Both the position numbers and the translations under genes were made by a program. The notes beneath the pieces were generated by a model. It was not told where the DNA came from. It worked only from the letters and a program-made list of their open reading frames with translations, and ran no database searches. A stretch of DNA of 64,000 nt from Coniferiporia sulphurascens (lineage: Eukaryota; Basidiomycota; Agaricomycetes; Hymenochaetales; Hymenochaetaceae), in assembly GCA_002794785.1 (NCBI GenBank), contig NBBA01000006.1, positions 1,860,001 through 1,924,000 of the forward strand, in the 5' to 3' direction. Of the stretch, positions 55,024 to 64,000 are shown in pieces (within the stretch, counting starts at the first letter, position 1; every line of letters begins with the position of its first letter).

Positions 55024-57471
55024 ATGTCCTCCAGCATCCCGGTCATATCGAAGTATACACTGAGCATCAATACCGATAGGAGCGTCGCTCGGGCACGTGA
55101 TAACACGCTCACCAGTGCGCAGTTCTTCAGGGTCAATGAGTTCGAGAGACGCTACTTGCGCAATGAAGTCGTCAACATGCCTTCAAATTGGACGGGATTC
55201 AGGCACGATATCATGAGTCGGATGGAGAACACAAGGAGAGAGAGCGCTATGTATCCGCTCATCTGCAGGTTGCTTACAAAGATAAGTATTGCGGTGAGCG
55301 GCTCGAAGGAGGATTGTGAGCATTCACCGCCAAGCTGCCTCGTCCAACTAACTACTACTGACCTCAATCGTTGCTCTCCTTAGCGGATCCGTGCCTCATA
55401 TTTCGTAAAATACCGAATAAGCCCAGCCAAATGAAGCTCGAAGGCTCGGAACCGAGGCCCGACATTGCGTGTGTCATGTCCACACGCAAAGAAGCAGACC
55501 TAATCGCCCGCGTAGGCAGACACACTGGTCTAGTTCACTGGAATGAACTTCTATCTCTGTGTGAGGTCAAGGAGAAGTCCGAAGCTGGTATCCGTGCCCA
55601 GGCTGGTTCCTACGTGCATGCCCTTCCCCGCCCTCGACCAGACATGGCTGGCATGTTATATGACCTGGGAGAAGGATCACTTCAACCTCTACTGGTCTGA
55701 TACTTCTGGGATTATCCGCTCTCCTACTTACTTTTTCTCAAAAGAAAAGAGCTGGCATATTTTGTTCATCTACGTCCGTACGATCTGGGACCCTCTCCCC
55801 TTCCTCCCTTCGAGGGACCCGACCATGTCTCTGTCCATGGGTCGATCGTTGACGCCAAAGTGGACTATCCAGACGAGACAGGGGACGTTTTTGGCAAAGC
55901 TTTTCTTCTCCGGATCGGCCCACGGAAGGCAAACATGTGTATTTCTCGATGACTGCGGAAAGCGGGTGATCAAAGACCACTGGAAAGATACGCATTGCCG
56001 TTTCCGGGAATCAATTGTTCTGGAGAAGATCAAAGGTGTTCCTGGCATAGTACAAGTGGACTTCTCAGAGGTAGTCATAGTGGAGATTGAGGGTGAGGAA
56101 GTTCATCTAACAACGAATGAAATGCACTCCGGCCCAGATGCACTCAAAGAGGGCGATGGCTCTACTCGCTCCGCCCCTCATCGTGAGAAGCAGAGGTCGG
56201 TTTTGAAGACTACGGGTGATGGCCTCGATAAACGCACGACGGTACGCCAGATATTAATGGCTCTATACGATGCCATCGAAGGTCGGTTCGCTTTTTCTGC
56301 TTCGTCAGGCGCTGCACAGACGATGACTTGATTTTCCCAAATTTTAGGTCATCAAATTTGTCTCAATAAGAAGCGAGTACTGCATTGTGATGTCAGCCAG
56401 AACAACATCATCATCAACCCGGTACATCATGACACGAAATTGGACGACTATCCCGATTCCAAGTTCATTAACCAGGTCATTGATCCTACTATGTACGTTT
56501 GGTTCATCTTTGTACAGGATTAGCCAATAATGATGGACTTGATTTAGAACGGAGGTCAAGGAAGAAGGTGTTCTAATCGATTGGGATAATGCGGTGAACT
56601 TGGATGAATTGACCGCAGCTAATCCCTTAACAAACAGGAAGGTATGGCTCATGGAGTCGGTTGTTTCATGCCCTAGCTGATACGTCCATAGGGAACTCCG
56701 ATGTTTGTTGCCCGTGCTATTGCCCGTGGTCGTGCAACCCGCAATGGCGACCAAAGGCCTGAATTCCCGGAGATATCGGACAGAGCTCGAGAGCTCTACT
56801 CGAAGGCGTACGGTTCTGGCAAATACGAATTATACCGCAATGGCGTCAATAATGCGCCTGCCTTTCAAGTTTTACCCCGCACGACACGTATTGTGGTTGA
56901 ACACTGTGGCCACCACGACATCGAGTCCTTTTTCTGGGTGCTTGTCTTTCAGTTGCTCCACGCCTGGCCAGAGGGAGAAGAAGATTCGTTGGTAACTGAC
57001 AAAGCTAACGACATGATGGACGCGTTCAATAAGCACGGTTTCAAGGAAGGCGGAACAGACAACCGATCCGATATGCTCGATTATATTGAAGAGAGCATGT
57101 GGTGTGAGACCCTTCACCCTCGACTGAAAATACTAGCGGGGATGTTGGCTGGCTTGACATTCTATATCTATACTGAATGGCTGCTATGGAAGGCATGCGG
57201 CCTTCCCGAGGATCACTGTCATGAGGCTATGAAGTGTCTTTTACTTGATGGGATTCTGTTGCTGGAAGGCGATCCGATTGCCTTACGGCTGGAGACAAGA
57301 AAAATGCGTAAGTACACCCCGTACATCTGGAAGGTAACGTCACACGCGCAACCATCACTGGGGAAACGGTCTCGTGGCGCAGCAGGAGAGGACGAGGTAC
57401 TCCCAGCGAACAAATACCCAAAGCTCTTGGAAGGGTCGACCAGATCACAGGCTTTGACCAGCACGGCTTGA
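55024..57471 (+). pseudogene. FunK1 copy K7 (class C), broken
   Basis: Closest to K3: the first exon (MSSSIPVISKYTLS) differs at a handful of positions. Two bases are missing near 55658-55665 (K3 reads GMLYMTWEKDH), shifting the frame. The catalytic loop reads LHCDVSQNNI (56380-56410): the HRD Arg is changed to Cys. The donor after exon 2 is GTCGGT. LIDWDNA (near 56580), GTPMFVA (56695) and DIESFFWVL are kept. The tail goes through the KYTPYIWK segment shared with K6 and stops at TGA 57469-57471, inside what used to be tail. Pseudogene. Confidence 0.88.
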
Positions 57472-58076
57472 GACGGATGTGCTTCCTCTAGTAAGGTTTT
57501 GGCCAATACGAGGACCAGTCGCGGCCAGAGTAGTTCTCGGTGTGGCACCATACATCCTCCTTCCTACATTCTGAGATGACAAACCTTGAACAGCGCGGAT
57601 ACTCCTCATGGCCAGTTGGCCGCGTCTGGAGGCTCCAGATCTAACGAACAGACCAACCCAGAAGCTTGATTGCCGTGGATCATCTCTCTCATTGCGCAGG
57701 ATTTACAAACTCTCATCATCGATCGACGCCCTAGATGGGAGAGTTGAGTTTCCACGACGTATTGTATTAACTTCTTTTTTCCCCCTCCATACCGGATTTA
57801 TTACATTGATTTCATCATCACTAGCACTAGAGCTTGTAGCACCTGGACCCATCATACCTAACCGCGTCCGGTTCGCATTTGACGACACACTAATATGCAC
57901 GATATTCTGTACTAATATTACATACAAGCCGCTGTTTTCCTCCATTTATTCGCAATTTTTGTGTGCATCATTCCCCATTTACTGAGAGAGCTTGACGTCT
58001 CGCTACCGTTTCTGTGGCCCGCGTGGTACTGTCAAGCGTCCGTCGCGTAAACCTCGCGACCGTAAAAAAGTAAGGT
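57472..58076. other. K7 3' flank
   Basis: Begins with a decayed coding tail (CATCCTCCTTCCTACATTCTGAG, compare the K3 tail), then unit spacer similar to 53690-53990. No gene. Confidence 0.5.
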
Positions 58077-58082
58077 CACGTG
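58077..58082 (+). promoter_or_regulatory. CACGTG E-box upstream of K8
   Basis: Within GGTCACGTGAC, 96-91 nt before the K8 ATG. Confidence 0.5.
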
Positions 58083-58172
58083 ACTGTACGAGAGAGACGC
58101 GGGGCCCGCAATCTTGAAACGCGGCTGTTCGACTAGATTTAGCGTCTGCACCACGACCTGCTGGTTTGCGGG

Positions 58173-60833
58173 ATGTCCTCTAACACCCCAATCAACCCAA
58201 AGTATGCTTGCGGATACAGTACTGTACACAATAGCTCCATGAGGACTTTCCAACATATGCTTGGCGCACAGATCATCGAGTTTGAGAGGTTCGAGTGCCG
58301 CTATCTCAGGCCGCAAAAGGAGCCAGTGAATATGCCTTCAAATTGGCTAAAATTCGGGCAGAAATATTTGGACGAAATGAACGAGAAGTTGGAAGCGGAA
58401 AGAAATCTACTCCTCCGTGAGATGCTTACGAAGATAAGCCTTTCGATTAGCAGTTCGAAGAAAGACTAAGTAACCCGAACCAGGGTCACCTCATTCCGAT
58501 CGCTGACTTTTCATTGCTACTATTCATAGTCGACCCGTGTGTTATATTCTGCAACATGGAAAATATGGGCGACCTAGGGGGAATAGAAGGCACAAATTTG
58601 GGATCCGTCATTTCCTCTATGATGTCTACACACAAACAAGCAATGAATTTTCTCCGCATCGGTAAATTCGAGGGTCTAGTATACTGGGACCAGCTCAGGT
58701 CTCTGTGTGAGGTCAAGTACAAGTCTAGCGATGCAATTAATATCCAGGCTGGCTCTTACTTGCAAAACCTGTCATGCACTCGACCGGACTTGGCTGGGAT
58801 GCTATTTATGAGTTGGGAACCCAAATTCTTCCGCCTCTACTGGTCTGATACCTCCGGGATCATCGGTTCCTACCCTTATTACTTCTCAGACGAAGCAAGC
58901 TGGTCCGTTCTGCTCCGCTATGTCCACACCGTCTGGCACCCCCTTCCCCTTCTTCCTACGCGAGATAAAACCATGAAGCTGATGCCTCAGGGTCGGTCCC
59001 CGAAACCGAGAAGGTTTATTCGCACGAAACAAAAGGAATTTAAAGGGACATTGATGTTTTCCACACGATCGCACGGAAGGCAGACCTGTGTATTTCATGA
59101 CGAATCTGCGAAGCGGGTTATCAAAGATCATTGGATGGATATGCACCGTCGATTCAAGGAAGCGACTGTTCTTGAGAGAATCAAGGGTGTTCCTGGCGTG
59201 GTGCAGGTCGACTTCTCGAAAGTAGTTAAGATGGACGTTGAAGGGATCGAGGAGATGCACTCCGGAATGGATACAGTTATAAAAACTGAGAATGGTGATC
59301 GCATCGCTTTGGGTCGTGAGAAGCAGAGGTCGGTGCTGAAAAGTATAGCGAGGCCTCTAACGGAGCGTACATCTGTGCGTCAAATGTTAATGGCCTTGCA
59401 CGATAGTCCCCGAGGTAAGCGGCCCTTCCCCGCTTCTTGCATGTTGCCTGTAATAGTGTACTAACTTGAGTTTTGAAAAGGAAACAGGATTTGTCTTCTG
59501 AAGAAACGAATACTGCATCGCGATAACAGCGAGAACAATATTTTAGTTGATCCGGTTCATCATGATACGAAACTGGATGACTATCCCGATGCGAAGTTTA
59601 TAAAGCAGATCCTTGATCCTTTGAAGTACGTACAGCCCATGCTATTTATCTTGGGATTGCTTATAATGATTTGCGCGGTTCAGGAAGGAATTGAAGGAAG
59701 CGGGGATGCTGATTGATTGGGATAATGCGGCAAATTTGAACGAAGTGGGTGAAGCTAATCCTTTGACGAATAGGACGGTGCGTTATGTGTTGACAACTAT
59801 TTCTCGTTCGCTGACGTATCGACAGGGAACGCCGATGTTTGTTGCTTGTGCTGTTGCAACTGGCGTACTTACTCGCACTCTTGACCGAAGGCCCGATTTC
59901 CCGGAATTATTTGACGAAGCCAAAGAGCTCTACTTAGAGGCATACGGCTCTGAAAAACACGAACTTTATCGCAATGCCATCCACAATTCGCCTGCTATTC
60001 AGAGTGTTCCCGTAGATGCAGAAATTGCGGTTGAACATTGCGGTGACCACGACGTTGAGTCCGTTTACTGAATGCTTGTTTATCAGCTTCTCCACGCATG
60101 GCCTGTAAATGAGCAGAGAGAAATATCTAAAAAGGCCGAACACTTGATGAAGGTGTTCAAATCGCATACTTTCGAAGAGGAATATTCAGACTTTCGGTAT
60201 GGTATCTACAAGTTCGTCACGAAGAAAGCGTGGCGCGAGATTCTCCACCCTCGACTGGCTATTCTATGCAAGACGATGGCTCTTTTAACGCAATACATCT
60301 CAACCGAATGGGCTTTGTGGAACGAATGCAATCTGCCAGAGGACCATTGCCATGAAGTGATGAGCCGTTTCTTACTTAACGGGACCATGCTATTGAAGGG
60401 CGATCCAATTGCCTTGCACTTGAAGTTGGGACTGCCTCTAGCATCTGCTGGCGTAACTAGCGTTGGAGGTACAAGGAACTTCTCGAGTGCGACAGGAAGC
60501 AAATCAAAGCGGACCCTTGATATGGAAGATGGGACTGGTGCACCTTCAACGAGCAAACGCACAAAACCCTCTATTGGAAAAACTGAGGCACAGGGCATAC
60601 CTGGAACGGTGCAGGTGGGCCGTGATCTTTCGAGGAACGGCTACGGGGATGCACAGATTCCAGATGGTGCGGCGGCTGAGCCTGAGCGTGGCGACGCGAA
60701 TGAGGGCATGCTCCCTCCTTTTGTGCCTACCAGGAGACGCAGTGCCCGAATCAGTGCAAAGACTATTCACGGTCAGTCAATGGCGTCTGGGAGCCGTAGC
60801 GAAGCGAAGCGACAGTCTGATCCCGAGGCTTGA
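58173..60833 (+). pseudogene. FunK1 copy K8 (class B), nonsense in the C-lobe
   Basis: Starts MSSNTPINPKYA, class B like K2 and K5. The large exon (58530-59415) is open and includes KRVIKDHW. It lacks six residues (VPLTTN in K5) before EMHSG. The catalytic loop is LHRDNSENNI (59510-59540), with Asn where others have Ile or Val. LIDWDNA lies at 59714-59734. In helix F the Trp of DVESVYW is TGA at 60069-60071 (TGG in K9), which would cut the kinase before helix G. Downstream the frame stays open to the natural end RQSDPEA at 60833 with SKSKRT, SKRTKPS and TRRRSARISAK. A single main lesion, so K8 is the youngest pseudogene of the arm, unless the stop is a sequence error. Confidence 0.87.
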
Positions 60834-61320
60834 CCACCCTCGATTTTCTATCTCTGCCATATCATAGAATACCGTTACTGACGTACTGGTTATTTCATCT
60901 TTCTTACGGATACATCTGAACATTTTCTTTTCCCCTTTATTCAAGATTGATTGTCACCATATCATCATCTCTAACCTCATATGATTCGCATTTTTGTTAC
61001 CATAGCAAGCACACGACCTCCTGTAATTCATGTATATGTATATATATCAGACCTCTGGTTTTTCCACCTCCACGATTCAGATCTCACGCATTTCTCGGAA
61101 CCTATCATATGTAATTAGCGGTGACCTCTTTCTCTTTGTTAGATTCATGTACCTGATCGGTGTACGGTGAGGTTCCTGTTGTCACACTAGAAGGTTAGAC
61201 GTAGTATCGCTCATCTTTCGTACGGCTTGACCCGCGGGCTCAAAGCAGAGTAAGTCGGTTTGTGCAGTGGAGAAGAGCCTGCTTGATATGACAACCTATG
61301 CTTACGTTATAAGCACGTAT
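60834..61320. other. K8-K9 spacer
   Basis: 60834-61030 is the inverted equivalent of the K5 3' flank (30660-30910), including TTACGGATACATCTGAACATT and CTAACCTCATATGATTCGC. 61180-61320 is the class A 5' flank. No gene. Confidence 0.65.
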
Positions 61321-61326
61321 CACGTG
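61321..61326 (+). promoter_or_regulatory. CACGTG E-box upstream of K9
   Basis: 153 nt before the K9 ATG, in class A context GCACGTATCACGTGCAG. Confidence 0.5.
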
Positions 61327-61478
61327 CAGCCGAGACCAAAAACGCGTTAAAGTTGAACTCTCGAACACATGTACAGGCTTCGTGACTAAACGACGACTAA
61401 CTAGATCTTTTGCGGGACGTGACTGCTACCACGATAAAACAAGAAGTCGATTACAACATTGTTTTCAGGCCAGTGGAC

Positions 61479-63973
61479 ATGACTTCCAGCGCATCCATCG
61501 CTGAGGTTGGGCGGTTCGAGACCTACTATTACTCGCAGAAGGACGTGCCAATGGATATGCCTTTGGATTGGTTGACATTCAAAAAGAAGATATTGAACGA
61601 AATGACAGGAAAAGAGAAAGAAAGACTTTCTCTGATAGTGTGCAGGCTACTCGGCAATCCCAACAAAGACTGTGAGCGTCCAGCGCCAAACCACCGCCTT
61701 ATTCTAAACACTAACTTCGTGGTTATTGACGTAGCCCAGTGTCTGGTATTATGCATCACAATATGCAACACAATAAATACGGGATACAAAGGAGGATTCG
61801 ATGGCTCCGACTTGAAACCCGACATCTCCTCTGTCGTCTCTACATGCAAACAAGCAGAGAGAGTTGTCCGCCATGGTAAATTATCCCGCCCAGTCTACTG
61901 GGATCAGCTCGTCTCTCAAGGCGAGGTTAAGTGTGAACCGGCGGATGACGGTGATGGTCAAATTATGCCTTACGCAAAAGTCCTGCCGCGCGCTCGACCA
62001 GACTTGGCTGGCATGCTCTATATTTTCTGGGAGAGCCTGTGCTTTCGTCTCCACTGGTCCGATACCTCTGGGATTATCAGTTCGCAACAATATCGGCTCT
62101 CAGACGAAGCGAGCTGGTCGGTCTTGCCCTGCTACGTTTTAGCTCTACTCATGGGTCGATTGTTGTCGCCGAGATGGGTTATCCACATGGAACAAGGTGC
62201 TATTAGAGCAAAGGTATTATTCGCATCGTCTGCCCACGGGAGGCAAACATGTGTCTTCCACGATGAGGCCGCGCAGCGAATCATTAAAGATCAATGGAGA
62301 GATATGCGTCGTCGATTCAAGGAATCAGCCATTCTTGAGAAAATCAAAGGAGTTTCTGGCGTGGTACAGGTTGATTTCTTGGAGACGGCTACTATGGACA
62401 GTGACAATACTGAAGTTCTCCTGGGAACAATTGACATGCACTCCGGAACGGATACAGTGATAAAAACTGTGAATGGTGATCGCATCGCTCCGCGTCGTGA
62501 GAAGCGGAGGTCTGTCTTGAAGAGTGTAGGGAAGCCCCTAACGGGGCGAACATCTGTACGTCAATTATCAAAGGCCTTGTATGACAGCATTCAAGGTAAG
62601 CAGCTTTTCCTGGCTTATTGCATACTGCTTGTAATAGAGTACTAACATGTAAAAAGGAGACGGACTTCGTCTTTTGAAGATATGGACGCTGCATCGCGAT
62701 ACGAAATTGAATGACTATCCTGACGTGAAGTTCATAAATCAGACCCTTGATCCTTCGAAGTACGTGTATCCCATATAATTTATTCTTAGGGTTGCTTGTA
62801 ATTTTGAACGCGGTTTAGGAAGGAAGTAAAAGAATCAGTAGTACTGATTGATTGGGATAATGCGTCAAATTCGGACGAAGTGAGCGAAGCTAGTCCTTTG
62901 ACGAACAGGGCGGTGCGTCTTATGTAGCTAATTATTTCTCGCTCGCTGATGTATCATTAGGGAACGCCTATTTTTGTTGCTTGTGCTGTCATAAGTGGCA
63001 AACTTACTCGGACTCTTGACCGAAGGTCCAAATTCCCGGAATTATCGGGTGAAGCCAAAGAGTTATACTTGAAGGCATACAGCTCTGAAAAGTACGAGTT
63101 TTACCGCAATGCCATCAATAATACGCCTGCTATTCAGAGTGTCCCCATAGATGCAGATATTGCGGTTGAACATTGCGGCGACCACGATGTTGAGTCCGTT
63201 TACTGGGTGCTCGTTCACCAACTTCTCCACGCATGGCCAGTGAACGAAGGAAGTCAAGTATCTGAGCTGGCTGGAGAATTGATGAATGTGTTTAAAGCGC
63301 ATACTTTCAAGAAGGATATTAGAGATTCCCGGTTTACTATCTACGATTTCGTCACAGAGAAGTCGTGGTGCGATATTCTCCACCCCCGACTGGCTATCCT
63401 TTGCAAGATGATGGTCCTTTTAACGCAGTATATCTCAACTGAATGGGCTTTGTGGAACGAATGCGATCTTCCCAAGGACCATTGCCATGAGGCGATGAGC
63501 CGTCTTTTACTTGATGGGATCGTACTGTTGAAAGACGATCCGATTGCCTTGTGACCGGAAATGAGACAGCCTTGGGAACCCGGGGGTGCTGCTAGTATTG
63601 GAGGTGCAATGAACTTCTTGGAGAAATCACGGAACAAATTAAAGCGAACACGTGACATAAAGGACGACTCGGGGATTGAGGCACCTCCAGCAAGCAGACA
63701 TTTAAAGCCTTGGTAGGAGAAAATGGGGCGCGGGCTATGTCTGGAACGAGGCAGAATGGTCCTGACTTGAGGAATGGCTGCAGAGATGCATAGATTCGGA
63801 AAGGTACAGTAGGTGACCCTGGGCATCGTAGCGAGAGTGGCAGCATGTCACTCCCCTCCTATGTGCCTACCAAGAGACGCAGCGCCCGGATCAGTGCGAA
63901 AGCTATTCACGGCTAGTCAGTGGTGTCCGGAAGTCAAAGCGTTACGGAGCGGCAGTCTAATCCCGCTGCTTAA
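61479..63973 (+). pseudogene. FunK1 copy K9, class A/B chimera with catalytic-loop deletion
   Basis: The first half is class A (MTSSASIAEVGRFETYY, GGFDGSDLKPDISS). From about 62400 onward it is class B (MHSGTDTVIKT, DGIVLLKDDP, 3' flank). In-frame losses: about ten residues at the exon 1 end (CRLLGNPNKD; others CRLLTKISLS...), about 18 residues near 62137 (CYVLALLMGR), and 14 residues at the catalytic loop. There LHRD is followed at once by TKLNDYPD (junction 62700/62701), so the conserved SxNN and the loop are gone. LIDWDNA remains (62848). The C-lobe ends at TGA 63552-63554, after DPIAL; the tail beyond is frameshifted but recognisable (TKRRSARISAK near 63870, stop 63971-63973). Not a working kinase. 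Confidence 0.88.
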
Positions 63974-64000
63974 TCATTGTCGATCTTCTATCTCTGCCAT

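Overview
This window is nuclear DNA of a filamentous basidiomycete, most likely an agaricomycete mushroom. Almost every gene is split by introns of about 50-70 nt with GT..AG ends. It holds a basidiomycete-type Gti1/Pac2 (WOPR) regulator. It is dominated by FunK1 fungal-type protein kinases, a family known to be hugely expanded in mushroom-forming fungi. No prokaryotic, organellar or viral signature is seen.

Layout. 1-1.9 kb: broken 3' end of a LINE with RNase H and a poly-A end. 2.5-16.3 kb: ordinary single-copy genes. These are an FHA tail-anchored protein of SLMAP/STRIPAK type, a small Cys-rich membrane peptide gene, tRNA-Glu(CTC), an MFS transporter, a class 3 lipase, an ARH1-type adrenodoxin reductase and an SNG1/DUF3533 membrane protein. 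17.5-33.6 kb: left FunK1 arm, five copies (here K1-K5) on the minus strand plus a decayed relic. 33.8-39.2 kb: a stack of nested or abutting transposons, including a CACTA-like element that carries a broken PP2C phosphatase gene and itself holds a poly-A retroposon. 40.8-50.0 kb: a WOPR transcription factor with about 5 kb of gene-free upstream DNA, ornithine carbamoyltransferase with tandem Gcn4-type sites, and an HNH-domain protein. 50.8-64 kb: right FunK1 arm, four copies (K6-K9) on the plus strand, all broken, with a mariner-type MITE between K6 and K7.

How it fits together. The two kinase arms point away from each other. Read outward from the centre, the left arm has 5' classes B-A-(relic B)-C-B-A and the right arm A-C-B-A, so the right arm looks like an inverted copy of the K4-K3-K2-K1 block. 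Only K1 (class A), K3 (class C) and K5 (class B) keep open kinase frames, one per class. Eight of nine copies have CACGTG 76-164 nt before the start codon and the ninth has CATGTG at 53 nt. Several C-termini carry paired basic clusters that look like nuclear localisation signals. Exons were joined by eye from reading frame, splice sites and comparison between paralogues; no alignment or database search was run.
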